Assembly (NCBI GenBank): GCA_050011775.1
Contig: JBEKIL010000008.1
Coordinates: 100,212 to 164,211 of the forward strand
Direction: 5' to 3'
Length of the DNA: 64,000 nt
DNA from: CAVZMI01 sp050011775
GTDB taxonomy: Bacteria > Bacteroidota > Ignavibacteria > UBA10030 > CAVZMI01
In this document: positions 1 through 9,534 of the stretch, piece by piece
Position numbering within the stretch: the stretch's first letter is position 1
Layout of the letters: every line of letters begins with the position of its first letter
Made by a program: the position numbers and the translations under genes
Notes under the pieces: generated by a model
The model's input: only the letters and a program-made list of their open reading frames with translations
Told to the model about the DNA's origin: nothing
Databases searched by the model: none

Positions 1-176
1 CCCTCACCACGAACATTATCGATCGTCTTCACTTGAATCTTGATTTATATTATCTTTACTTCCTTCGACTCATTCCGTCTCGAACCTGGCAGAACTTGAT
101 CTCGAAGCGGCATTTTTATGTGAAATAAACTTTTTCCTTTCTCCCCTCGACTCGCACTTCTCCAATCCCTCGACAA

Positions 177-286
177 GCTCGGGACAAGAATTCGAGAAGT
201 GCTCGCTCGGGATAAACTTCTTGCCCTGAGCGACCCCGAGCGAGCGAACGGAGTGAGCAAGTCGAGGGGGAGTCGAAGGGTTTACT
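177..286. repeat. composite palindromic intergenic repeat
   Basis: The first 369 bases hold no convincing gene. Within them is a dense mosaic of short inverted words built on gagcttgtcgag / ctcgacaagctc and cgagcgagcg, ending in the motif gagtcgaaggg. The same closing motif (cctgagcg...gtcgaaggg or cctgagcttgtcgaaggg) recurs near 18440, 19275 and 30440, so this is one member of a dispersed palindromic family. An upstream in-frame extension of the next gene would run through this repeat and is not believed. Confidence 0.6.
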
Positions 287-369
287 TTTATCTGCTCTTG
301 ATTGATTGTCCCCCCCTTTTTTCGTACATTTTATCGTTCGTTTCTTCATTCATATATCCGTATTTTATA

Positions 370-1305
370 ATGAAATATTCGTCACGCGATGTCATTGAAT
401 TTGGTGCCTTCGCCGCACTGGGTGTGATCGTCCGGCTCCTTCCTCTCAGGGTCGCTCAGCGCTTTGGACGGCGTCTGGGGGAATTCATCTATACCACAAT
501 AAAAATACGACGCGAAATAACATACCAAAATCTCCGGGCTGCATTTCCCGAAAAAACTATGGAAGAGCTCGATGGGATCGCCCTCGAAGCATATTGTAAT
601 TTTGCGATCAACTTTATCGAAATGTTCTGGTTACCTCGCATGAACCATAGCGTTCTTCTTCATGTGGTAAAAGTCCGGAATGGCGAAGTGTTTCAGGAGA
701 TACGGAACCGCGGCAAAGGATACATCATGATCTCAGGACATTTTGGGAATTGGGAACTATTTGCATTTTCAATCTGCACATTGTTTAATTCCCCGTCATT
801 AATAATCGCTCAGAATCAACGCAACCCTCTCGTCAATGCTCTCCTGAACAAGTACCGGAGTCTGTGTGGGAACAGAATTGTTGCGATGGAACGATCTGTC
901 CAGGAGACTCTGAGAGCCCTGCATCAGGGGCAGGGGGTGTTAATGCTTGCCGACCAGAGTGCACCGCGTGAGCGGATCTATATAGATTTTTTCGGCCGAC
1001 CCGCGGCGACCTTCGAAGGACCCGCGGTGTTTGCACTCCGATCCGGTGCTCCAATCGTTATGGCATTTCTGATCCGTCAAAAGAATAATACATACGAGTT
1101 GGTATTCGAGGAGTTATCGACAACGGATTTGCATGAAGCAACGGAAGAGAATATCCATGAACTGACTAAACGGCACGTCAAAGTTCTTGAACGATATATA
1201 CGTGAATACCCCGGGCAATGGCTCTGGCTCCATAAACGTTGGAAACATACAGAATATGCGCTGAGCCATGCATCCGAAGAAACGGTCAACCCCGAATCGA
1301 AATGA
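370..1305 (+). CDS. lysophospholipid (lipid A-type) acyltransferase, LpxL/HtrB family
   Basis: The 311-residue product belongs to the LpxL/LpxM/HtrB acyltransferases, which add a secondary acyl chain to lipid A or a related lysophospholipid at the inner face of the cytoplasmic membrane. A hydrophobic N-terminal anchor (about residues 8-28) is followed by the catalytic HxxxxE motif HFGNWE (His124, Glu129) and a later DQSAPRERIYIDFFGR block typical of the family. The ATG at 370 was chosen although the frame is open from 199, because the upstream part is encoded by repeat DNA and the family starts with this anchor. Its stop overlaps the start of the GT9 gene (ATGA), so the two are translationally coupled. 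The exact acyl acceptor cannot be told. Confidence 0.85.
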   Translation: MKYSSRDVIEFGAFAALGVIVRLLPLRVAQRFGRRLGEFIYTTIKIRREITYQNLRAAFPEKTMEELDGIALEAYCNFAINFIEMFWLPRMNHSVLLHVVKVRNGEVFQEIRNRGKGYIMISGHFGNWELFAFSICTLFNSPSLIIAQNQRNPLVNALLNKYRSLCGNRIVAMERSVQETLRALHQGQGVLMLADQSAPRERIYIDFFGRPAATFEGPAVFALRSGAPIVMAFLIRQKNNTYELVFEELSTTDLHEATEENIHELTKRHVKVLERYIREYPGQWLWLHKRWKHTEYALSHASEETVNPESK

Positions 1306-2345
1306 TGACCCTGAGTTCCATTATCGTTGTCCAGACCGCGTTTATCGGTGATGCAGTTCTTACACTCCCGATGATCCAACGAATCAAGAATTCGTATCCC
1401 GATATTTCGATTGATGTCATTACAATTCCCAGAACCGCTGAAATATTTCAGTCCCACCCTGCAATCAGAAATGTAATTGTCTATGATAAGCGGCATACCG
1501 ACCGGGGTATTCGGGGGATTCTTAGCATGGTGCGGATACTTAAGTCAAAGGAATACACCGCCGCCCTAATACCTCACCGTTCATTCCGAAGTGCACTTAT
1601 CCCGGCAATTGCGAGGATACCACTGCGTATCGGTTTTGATAAGAGTGCAGGTGCGTTCCTTATGACACACGTCATACCGTACCGTTCGGATATACATGAG
1701 ATAGAGCGGAATCAGACACTGCTGCGGGATATAGGTATTCCTATTACCGGAAAGGAATTGCCGTCGCTCTACCCTTCGACCAGTGATAAAGAATATATTA
1801 CACACATTCTTACAGAGTGGGGAATACGGTCGAATTCCCCTTTTGTTGCCATCGCTCCCGGTTCTGTCTGGGCTACAAAACGCTGGCCGGCGGATAGATA
1901 TGGACAGCTCATACGAATGCTGAACGGGAAGGGTGTCGTGTCGGTGTTGGTTGGTGGGAATGAAGACGCAGCCCTTTGCAGGGAGATCGTATCCCGCTCC
2001 GACATGGTCGGAACGGAATGCCCCTCCCTTGTTACCGCCGGTCGGTTGACGCTTCTCCAATCTGCAGCGCTTCTACAAAGGGCACGGGTCCTTGTCACGA
2101 ACGATACCGCACCGATGCATCTGGCGGTGGCGATGCGTACTCCGGTCATTGCAATTTTTGGAGCGACTGTTCCGGCATTCGGATTTTCTCCTTACGGTGA
2201 ATCGGATAAAGTAGTGGAGACCTTAGGACTTCCATGCCGGCCCTGCAGTATCCATGGAGGACAGCGATGCCCCATTAAAAAGTTCGATTGCATGGAGAAG
2301 ATTTCAACGGATAGAGTATTTAACGAGGTACTACAGAAGCTATAA
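1302..2345 (+). CDS. glycosyltransferase family 9 (heptosyltransferase-like)
   Basis: The 347-residue product matches the ADP-heptose:LPS heptosyltransferase fold (GT9, GT-B). The N-terminal strand and loop read VVQTAFIGDAVLTLPM, and the C-terminal donor-site block reads NDTAPMHLAVAMRTPV followed by IFGAT, both hallmarks of WaaF/WaaC-like enzymes. It probably adds a sugar to the LPS inner core in the cytoplasm. The ATG at 1302 overlaps the stop of the acyltransferase gene as ATGA, supporting an LPS-assembly pair. The ORF is open back to 1239 but that ATG lies inside the upstream gene. Its 3' end overlaps the convergent mazG stop by six bases. The transferred sugar is not known. Confidence 0.85.
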   Translation: MMTLSSIIVVQTAFIGDAVLTLPMIQRIKNSYPDISIDVITIPRTAEIFQSHPAIRNVIVYDKRHTDRGIRGILSMVRILKSKEYTAALIPHRSFRSALIPAIARIPLRIGFDKSAGAFLMTHVIPYRSDIHEIERNQTLLRDIGIPITGKELPSLYPSTSDKEYITHILTEWGIRSNSPFVAIAPGSVWATKRWPADRYGQLIRMLNGKGVVSVLVGGNEDAALCREIVSRSDMVGTECPSLVTAGRLTLLQSAALLQRARVLVTNDTAPMHLAVAMRTPVIAIFGATVPAFGFSPYGESDKVVETLGLPCRPCSIHGGQRCPIKKFDCMEKISTDRVFNEVLQKL

Positions 2346-3098
2346 ATCTTTCGCCTCATTCCACAGCATATCCATCTCGGCCAGCGAAACGTTCTGGATG
2401 TCTTTTCCCTGTTCTTTTAATTTCTGTTCGATGTGTTTGAACCTTTTAATGAATTTATCGGTGGTTTTTCTCAGCGATAATTCCGGATTGATTTTTAAAA
2501 ATCTTGCGTAATTCACGAGTGAAAAAAGCAAGTCGCCGAACTCCTCCTGTGCCTTTTCAAGATCGTCTGCTTCAAGGGCGGCATGAAATTCCTTCACTTC
2601 TTCATCGACCTTCTTCCACACGTCGCTCCGATGTTCCCAATCAAAACCGACCTTGGCCGCACGTTCTTGAAGCCGTTGTGCGCGTAGTAATGCGGGGAGT
2701 TCTTTCGGTACGCCGTCGAGATGCGACTTGCGTCCTTCGATCATTTTGAGCTTTTCCCAGTTTTGTTTCACTTCCTCTGCTCCACTTACATTAGTATCGC
2801 CAAATACGTGCGGATGCCGCCGGATAAGCTTTGCGTTTATTCCTTCGATAACATCCTCAAGATGGAATTCACTTTTTTCTTCTGCAATAACCGAATGGAG
2901 AATCACGTGGAGAAGCACATCTCCTAATTCTTCACATAGAGCATTCCAATCGGTGTTATCAATTGATTCAATAATTTCGTATGTCTCTTCGATCAGGTGG
3001 TGACGAATCGATTCATGGGTTTGCTGTCGATCCCACGGACAATCCTTCCGGAGTTTGCGGACAATTGCTACAAGTTCAGGGAAATGGTCTGTTGACAT
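2340..3098 (-). CDS. mazG: nucleoside triphosphate pyrophosphohydrolase MazG
   Basis: The 252-residue protein has the size and double MazG-domain layout of E. coli MazG, which hydrolyses NTPs to NMP and pyrophosphate as a house-cleaning enzyme. The first domain contains CPWDRQQTHESI, the metal-binding EETYEIIE and the EELGDVLLHV helix, then HPHVFGD. The second domain carries EEFGDLLFSLVNYARFL. The ATG at 3098 is preceded by a good GAGGAAG ribosome site. The gene stands alone on the minus strand and converges with the GT9 gene. Confidence 0.93.
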   Translation of the reverse strand: MSTDHFPELVAIVRKLRKDCPWDRQQTHESIRHHLIEETYEIIESIDNTDWNALCEELGDVLLHVILHSVIAEEKSEFHLEDVIEGINAKLIRRHPHVFGDTNVSGAEEVKQNWEKLKMIEGRKSHLDGVPKELPALLRAQRLQERAAKVGFDWEHRSDVWKKVDEEVKEFHAALEADDLEKAQEEFGDLLFSLVNYARFLKINPELSLRKTTDKFIKRFKHIEQKLKEQGKDIQNVSLAEMDMLWNEAKDL

Positions 3099-3272
3099 AA
3101 TGCTTCCTCTTTAGTGTACTGAGAAACCTAACGAAAATATTGCTAGATATCAATATTAAGAAGACACAAAATTGGGGTTTAAGGCACTACTAGCTCATAC
3201 CTGGCAGAACTTTCATTTGACGAAATTATCCATTAATATGAATCATTCCAATAATAATCTGCAGGCTCTTTC

Positions 3273-5045
3273 ATGACCCCGCGCCGCCTTTTAATCCTGT
3301 TCATTACTGTATTTCTCATTTCACTTTTTTTGATTCTTATGAATTCACAAACGAGGGTTGATCTTATTCTGACAAACGGAATGGTCTATACCGTCGATTC
3401 TGACAATACCATCGCTGAAGCAGTTGCGATCAAGGAGCATACTATCGTTGCCGTTGGGACGACGAAGGATATTACAAAGAAATATCGATCGGAAACAACT
3501 ATCGATCTAAAAGGGAAAGCCGTATACCCCGGCTTCATCGATTCACACGCTCACTTTGTAGGGATCGGGACTGCGCTGATGACCTTGAATCTCGTAGGCA
3601 CTCAATCGCCCGAAGAGATCGGATCACTGGTTTATGAGCAAATCAAGAAGAAAGGGATCGACCGTTGGGTTCGGGGCCGTGGATGGGACCAGAATAATTG
3701 GACTGTAAAACAATTCCCGACCGTAGAAATGCTTGATAAAGTGGCTCCGGAAACACCTGTATATCTTCTACGGGTTGATGGCCACGCGGTGTGGGTGAAT
3801 TCGAAAGTCCTCAACCTCGCAGGTATTACACGCGATACAGAGGAGCCGGAAGGCGGAACCATAGTAAGAAATAGAAAAGGAGAACCAACAGGAATTTTCA
3901 TCGACAATGCGATTCGGCTCGTAGAATCTGTTCTTCCGCCGCCAACAGATGATGAAATAACGGAAGCGATACAACTGGCCATGCAAACATGTGTACGGTA
4001 CGGGCTGACGGAAATACACGACATGGGTGTGACGTCGCAAATGATTCGGCTCTATAAAAAATTGATTGATGCAAATTCTTTTCCATTTAGGATCTATGCA
4101 GCGATCGACGGTCCTGGTGAAACCTGGGAGGAATATAAAAAAATAGGGCCGGAACATGACTATGGAAACCATCGATTGGCAGTCCGGGCAATCAAAATGT
4201 ATGTTGATGGGGCGCTTGGCTCGAGGGGAGCGGCTCTCGTAGAACCCTACAGCGACGATCTCACGACAAGAGGACTGACAGTCGAGAGAAGCGCAACTCT
4301 CACGGCGATAGCAAAAGAAGCTCTTCAGTATGATTTTCAGCTCGTAACGCACGCAATAGGGGATCGTGGGAATGCGATTCTATTGGATGCATATGAGGAA
4401 GCATTCAATACTTTTCCTGAAAAAGCAAAGCAGGCCCGCTTTCGTGACGAGCATGCGCAGGTTCTTGATGAAAAAGATATACCGCGTTTTGCCGCGCTCG
4501 GCGTCATTCCAAGCATGCAGCCTTCCCATTGCACTTCGGATATGCGATGGGCAGAGGCACGCCTCGGTCCGAAACGAATCCGTGGAGCCTATGCATGGCG
4601 GTCACTCCTCGATACAGGTGTTAAAATTGCAGGGGGCTCTGATTCGCCTGTCGAGAGTCCGAATCCACTTCTTGGATTCTATGCCGCAATCACTCGACAG
4701 GATTCCGATGGCATCCCTTCTTCATGGAAAGACGTTGCGGCGGGATTTCAAATGTCATCAGCCGGGATAGTTGACACCGGACAGTTTGAGGGGGGCTGGT
4801 ATGCACATCAACGAATGACCAGAAAAGAAGCCCTCCGATCGTTCACCCTGTGGGGTGCCTATGCGGCATTCCAGGAAGATATAAAAGGGAGCGTCGAAGC
4901 GGGAAAGCTTGCCGACCTTACAATTCTTTCGAAGGATATAATGACAATTCCGGAAAGGGATATCCTCACGACCGAGGTGGAAATGACAATTATCGATGGT
5001 CAGATCGTTTATGCCCAATTAGGGTCCAGGACCTCCCCACATTAA
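3273..5045 (+). CDS. YtcJ-like metal-dependent amidohydrolase
   Basis: The 590-residue protein starts with a hydrophobic segment (residues 5-23), which could be a signal anchor, and continues as an amidohydrolase of the YtcJ/NfdA type. The HxH metal motif sits in IDSHAHF, later metal ligands in THAIGDRGN and RDEHAQVL, and the catalytic Asp in AGGSDSPVE. YtcJ-type enzymes hydrolyse N-substituted formamides or other amides; the substrate here cannot be predicted. Two flanking beta-sandwich strands (LILTNGMVYTVD, and the C-terminal ADLTILSKD) complete the family layout. A second, broken amidohydrolase of a different subfamily lies at 50.2-51.6 kb. The ribosome site is weak. Confidence 0.85.
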   Translation: MTPRRLLILFITVFLISLFLILMNSQTRVDLILTNGMVYTVDSDNTIAEAVAIKEHTIVAVGTTKDITKKYRSETTIDLKGKAVYPGFIDSHAHFVGIGTALMTLNLVGTQSPEEIGSLVYEQIKKKGIDRWVRGRGWDQNNWTVKQFPTVEMLDKVAPETPVYLLRVDGHAVWVNSKVLNLAGITRDTEEPEGGTIVRNRKGEPTGIFIDNAIRLVESVLPPPTDDEITEAIQLAMQTCVRYGLTEIHDMGVTSQMIRLYKKLIDANSFPFRIYAAIDGPGETWEEYKKIGPEHDYGNHRLAVRAIKMYVDGALGSRGAALVEPYSDDLTTRGLTVERSATLTAIAKEALQYDFQLVTHAIGDRGNAILLDAYEEAFNTFPEKAKQARFRDEHAQVLDEKDIPRFAALGVIPSMQPSHCTSDMRWAEARLGPKRIRGAYAWRSLLDTGVKIAGGSDSPVESPNPLLGFYAAITRQDSDGIPSSWKDVAAGFQMSSAGIVDTGQFEGGWYAHQRMTRKEALRSFTLWGAYAAFQEDIKGSVEAGKLADLTILSKDIMTIPERDILTTEVEMTIIDGQIVYAQLGSRTSPH

Positions 5046-5259
5046 CGAGTTTGACTTATATTCTCCAGATAGTTACTGTAAGTTATTGATATAATTAGGT
5101 TTATGCCACATTTCCGACAGCATCTCCAGTGGTGTGAAACTCGTAAAAATATTTTAATATATCTAAAGAAAACGTTCTTCGTTGTCGATAATAAATTTAA
5201 AGAATTCCAACCCTTATGTGATTATTCAGGTCGACCGTCTAGACTCCGGTACTGTACAT

Positions 5260-8200
5260 ATGGATCAAACACAGGGTACAACCGCACGAAGTCAAACGAA
5301 TGCCCTGCGATCGGTGCGGGAAAAGGTAGGGCACGCGGGGACGATTGAAGAAGCGCTGCAAGCGTTTTATGAGAGTATATTTGAAGCCGTCCCAGTCGAT
5401 GAAGGGGCTCTTTATGCCTATGATAATACTTCCAAGCGTGCATGTATTGTAAGTTGTACTGAACGATGGTACAAGGATATTCAACCGATCAGTGAGTCTG
5501 TTGAAATATTCAAATCATTCCAGACGATTTCACTTCCCGAAGAAACCGCACACCTGAAAAGTTATACAGAAATCCTTCACAATTCCGGTTGCACGGCGGG
5601 TGTTCTCGTTCCGCTTGGGACGAGCGGCGTATTCGTAGGGTTCCTTCTTCTCGGTCGGATCCGGATGCAGTCCTTCTCCGAAGAAGAAATTCGTCTATGT
5701 GATATGATGATTGAAGTTGGACGCAGTATTTTGCTGCCACTGGTACTTTCGTCATCCGGAGTTCAGGAACATAAACTGCTTAGCGATGTCCCCGTCGGCT
5801 TCTATATTATGAAGGATGATCGGATTGTTTATGCCAACGAGTATATGGTGAAGCTCTTTGGCTATACGCTGGACGAAATTATAGGTGTGCGGTTTCCTCT
5901 TATCGTAATTGTTCCGGAGGAACAGGAACGCTTTCTTACCGGCATATCGGAATTTCTTCAAAGTGGGGAAAATTCATTTCATCATACCTTCACAGGTTTG
6001 CATAAAAATGGGAAACGGTTTGATGTAGAAACGCGTGTAAGTCGAACTCGGTATCAAGGGCAACCGGCATTACAGGGAATACTTATCGACATTACCGAAC
6101 AGAAGACAACTGAACGTGAACTCGTTCGCCGGAATAGAGAACTATACGTGCTGAATATTCTCTCAAGTGAAATAAGTTCTGCACGCACACTCGACGATAT
6201 GTACAATCTTATCGACCGGGTACTGAAAGAAATAATGAATATCGATCGGGTGGTTATTCGACTTGCCAACCGTTACCCGCGTGAGGCTTTCAGCTCATCG
6301 TTTGATCGGCAATCAATGAACGGAGAAGTTTTTGCCGATGGCTCGTCATCTGAGTCGACACTCCTGTTCGAAGAGATTCTTAACGACATGGTCCCGATCC
6401 TCATTGATAATTGTCGTCAGTATCCAGAGCTCGATTATGAGAAAACAATGCGGCTCGGTCTGCGCTCGACGCTGGCGTTACCGATAGTCTCGAAAGATCA
6501 GATTCTGGGAATGCTTCGGGTGGACGATATAAAGCACACGGGACGATTCCATCAGGAAGACATTCAATTCCTGCTGATGGTCTGCCGTCATACTGCAAAT
6601 GCAATTGATAACGTAATCTGGTATCATCGTGAGAAATCCCGTTCACTCAGGATGGAATCGGTCCGAACGCTTGCACGCGAATGGATGGGTATTCTCGATC
6701 CCCACGAATTGATGCGTAAAGCAGTGAGAATGGTTTGCGAATCGTTTGGTTATGATACTACAACAATATTCCTGATCCGATCCGCATCTAATATAATCCA
6801 CTTTCATACCGGACACGGAAAGAATTTTCATAAACCACCGGAAGATTTTGTACTGAAAATGGGACAGGGACTCATTGGAGCGTGTGCACAAAAAAACAGT
6901 ATTGTACTTGTCAATGATGTACATCTTGATGAACGGTGGATTCCCGGCATGATGACCGGAACCCGCTCTGAGCTTTGCATACCCATGCGAACACATCATG
7001 GAGTTATCGGCGTCCTCGATATACAACAGACCACTATCGATGCTTTCACGGATGAAGATGGAGTCTTTCTCCAGATACTTGCTGATGAGCTCACTGCTGT
7101 ATTTGAAAACGCGCTATTATTCGAGGAAATTAGATATCAGGCGAATGTTCTAACAAACATTAACGATGCAATAATCTCGGCAGATGCCAATTGGAACATC
7201 CGCGGATGGAATAATGGTGCGGAACGTCTCTATGGCTGGAAGGCGTCCGAGGTTCTCGGTAAAAACATGTACCACCTTATCCATAATGAATATATCGATG
7301 TAACACCAGATGATGTCCTGAGTGCCATGATTTATCATGGCGGTTGGAGAGGTAAGATCCGGCAGTACACAAAAGAAGGCAAAGTCGTTCATGTTAATGC
7401 TGCGGCCTCGACACTCAGGGGAAGTGATGGGAGCATCATCGGCTTTGTCAACGTCAATCGGGATATCTCTCAGGAGCGTGCGCTGGAAAGCAATTTGCAG
7501 GAAACCGAGGGATTACTGTCAAGCGTCATCGAACAAACGCCGTTCGGGATTGAGGTATTCAAGGATGATGGGACCCTGATTCGCGTCAACCAGACTTTTC
7601 TTAAGATGCTCAATATCCCGCACAGGGAAATTCTTGAATTCCATTATAATGTATTGCACGACGATGGACTGATCCACCGGTTGGGATTGATGCCAAAAGT
7701 TGAGAAGGCATTTGCAGGCGAGAGCTGTGCAGTTGGCCCGATAGAGATTCGACCGGAAATTCTTCCGCCGACGCTTCAGTTCTTGAAGTCGCCGATTACG
7801 GTTGAAATACGGATGTTCGCCGTCTTTGATGATTTGCGGTGCATGCGTCAGGTCGTGTTCATTTTCGAAGATATCTCCGAACGTGTCAATTTGCAGCGGC
7901 AGTTGGTCCAGGCTCAGAAAATGGAAGCGGTCGGGACACTTGCCAGCGGTATTGCCCACGATTTCAATAACCTGCTTGGCGGCATTCTTGGCTATGCCTC
8001 GTTCGCGAAAACAAAAGTAGCATCCGAAAGCCCGATTTTCAGCTACCTTGATACTATCGAGCGATCAGCTCAGCGTGCATCGGAATTGACGCGGCAGTTA
8101 CTCGGATTTGCACGACGCGGGAAATATTCCACCGAAAAAATCGATTGTAACGATGTAATCCGTGATACTATAACACTTCTAGAACGTAGTTTCGATAAAC

Positions 8201-9039
8201 GAATCTCGGTCCATCTCGATCTGTCAGCTGTCCCGCTGACAGTTGAGGCCGATGCCGGACAACTTGAACAGGCCCTTCTGAATCTCTGCGTCAACGCCCG
8301 AGATGCAATGCCTGGAGGTGGCACCCTGATGGTAAGAAGCAGGCTTGTGGATGTGAATGACGAATTCGTGCAATTGCATATCAATTCCGAATCAGAGCAA
8401 TATGTTCACATTACCGTCGAAGACACGGGAATAGGGATGGATGAGGAGACGCAAAAACATATTTTCGAACCCTTCTTCACGACCAAAGAGAAGGGAAAAG
8501 GGAGCGGACTGGGACTCTCAATGGTCTATGGCATCGTTCGCAATCATGATGGTTACCTCGACGTGCACAGTGAACTTGGAAGGGGAAGTGTTTTCCATCT
8601 CTACTTCTCTTATATCAGCGGTACGGCAGTGCAGGAAGGGTTAGCCGATGATTCTGCTGCTATCAAGAAGGGGTCCGAAGTCATTCTTCTGGTAGATGAT
8701 GAAGAGGTGATTCGCGACTTTACCCGCGAGGTTCTGGAAGAACAGGGATACTCGGTTGTCACAGCCAAAGATGGCGATGATGCGATACGGCTCTATGCAC
8801 AACTCTACACCCGGATTCATGCTGTTGTCCTCGATATGGTCATGCCTCAAAAAGGAGGATTGGAAACATACCGTGAAATGAAAGAAATCAATCCGAAAGT
8901 AAAAGTCCTTCTCTCAAGCGGGTACAGCCAGGATGGACATGCGCAGGAAATTCTCAATGAAGGGGTTATGGGATTTGTACAGAAACCATACGATATGAGC
9001 CAGCTGTTCACAGCTCTCCGCAAAGTGCTTGATTCATAA
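5260..9039 (+). CDS. hybrid sensor histidine kinase with GAF and PAS domains
   Basis: A cytoplasmic kinase of about 1259 residues with no membrane segment. Domains in order: GAF (about 15-165), PAS (about 175-290, closing with DITEQKTTERELVRRN), two GAF domains (about 300-450 and 465-615), PAS (about 625-745, closing DISQERALE), PAS (about 750-870), HisKA with phospho-acceptor His900 in LASGIAHDFNN, HATPase with GTGIGMDEE-like and KGKGSGLGLS boxes, and a C-terminal receiver with Asp1192 in VVLDMVMP. The architecture suggests intracellular redox or ligand sensing. The frame opens at a TTG (5182), but ATG 5260 is more likely; neither has a strong ribosome site. A lone PAS gene and a symporter follow on the same strand. 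Confidence 0.88.
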   Translation: MDQTQGTTARSQTNALRSVREKVGHAGTIEEALQAFYESIFEAVPVDEGALYAYDNTSKRACIVSCTERWYKDIQPISESVEIFKSFQTISLPEETAHLKSYTEILHNSGCTAGVLVPLGTSGVFVGFLLLGRIRMQSFSEEEIRLCDMMIEVGRSILLPLVLSSSGVQEHKLLSDVPVGFYIMKDDRIVYANEYMVKLFGYTLDEIIGVRFPLIVIVPEEQERFLTGISEFLQSGENSFHHTFTGLHKNGKRFDVETRVSRTRYQGQPALQGILIDITEQKTTERELVRRNRELYVLNILSSEISSARTLDDMYNLIDRVLKEIMNIDRVVIRLANRYPREAFSSSFDRQSMNGEVFADGSSSESTLLFEEILNDMVPILIDNCRQYPELDYEKTMRLGLRSTLALPIVSKDQILGMLRVDDIKHTGRFHQEDIQFLLMVCRHTANAIDNVIWYHREKSRSLRMESVRTLAREWMGILDPHELMRKAVRMVCESFGYDTTTIFLIRSASNIIHFHTGHGKNFHKPPEDFVLKMGQGLIGACAQKNSIVLVNDVHLDERWIPGMMTGTRSELCIPMRTHHGVIGVLDIQQTTIDAFTDEDGVFLQILADELTAVFENALLFEEIRYQANVLTNINDAIISADANWNIRGWNNGAERLYGWKASEVLGKNMYHLIHNEYIDVTPDDVLSAMIYHGGWRGKIRQYTKEGKVVHVNAAASTLRGSDGSIIGFVNVNRDISQERALESNLQETEGLLSSVIEQTPFGIEVFKDDGTLIRVNQTFLKMLNIPHREILEFHYNVLHDDGLIHRLGLMPKVEKAFAGESCAVGPIEIRPEILPPTLQFLKSPITVEIRMFAVFDDLRCMRQVVFIFEDISERVNLQRQLVQAQKMEAVGTLASGIAHDFNNLLGGILGYASFAKTKVASESPIFSYLDTIERSAQRASELTRQLLGFARRGKYSTEKIDCNDVIRDTITLLERSFDKRISVHLDLSAVPLTVEADAGQLEQALLNLCVNARDAMPGGGTLMVRSRLVDVNDEFVQLHINSESEQYVHITVEDTGIGMDEETQKHIFEPFFTTKEKGKGSGLGLSMVYGIVRNHDGYLDVHSELGRGSVFHLYFSYISGTAVQEGLADDSAAIKKGSEVILLVDDEEVIRDFTREVLEEQGYSVVTAKDGDDAIRLYAQLYTRIHAVVLDMVMPQKGGLETYREMKEINPKVKVLLSSGYSQDGHAQEILNEGVMGFVQKPYDMSQLFTALRKVLDS

Positions 9040-9114
9040 TATATTCACCTCTATATTACTATTTATAAGATGTCAGTTTATTTCTGCCCCATCACCTAGT
9101 TTGGAGAATATCTT

Positions 9115-9450
9115 ATGTATGAATGGGTGAAAGAATTTCCCGGAAAAATTACTATCTGTGATCGGGAGGGAATCATCGTCGAAATGAACGACCGGTCAAT
9201 AAAGGCATTCGAAAAGGATGGCGGAGCGGGGCTAATTGGAAAGAACATGCTCGATTGCCACCCCGAACCGGCACGAACCCGATTAAAGGAATTGCTCGCT
9301 GCCGGGAATACGAATGCATATACCATTGAAAAAAACAGTGTGAAAAAATTAATATATCAATCTCCATGGTATCATAACGGCGTATACCGTGGCTTCGTAG
9401 AATTTTCACTTGAAATACCCTTAACACTGCCGCACCATATTCGGACGTAA
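9115..9450 (+). CDS. stand-alone PAS domain protein
   Basis: The 111-residue product is almost entirely one PAS fold: ITICDREGIIVEMNDRSI, then GKNMLDCHPEP, then a terminal sheet ending in FVEFSLEIP. There is no output domain, so it is probably a small ligand sensor or a protein-binding module. The ATG follows a clear GGAG at 9102-9105. It sits 75 bases after the hybrid kinase and 84 bases before the symporter, which suggests a shared regulatory theme, but no direct partner can be shown. Confidence 0.75.
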   Translation: MYEWVKEFPGKITICDREGIIVEMNDRSIKAFEKDGGAGLIGKNMLDCHPEPARTRLKELLAAGNTNAYTIEKNSVKKLIYQSPWYHNGVYRGFVEFSLEIPLTLPHHIRT

Positions 9451-9534
9451 TTCTCTTGCTTCTTAATCCTCTTTGATGTATTTTACCGCATGTTAACGCT
9501 AACATTCACAACCTGAAGAAAGGGAACCTGCCCC

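Noticed and set aside
81..101. acctggcagaactt shared with 3200-3213
   Set aside because: Only fourteen bases match, without further similarity on either side.
199..369. N-terminal extension of the acyltransferase frame
   Set aside because: It is coded by palindromic repeat DNA, and the family starts at the anchor encoded from 370.
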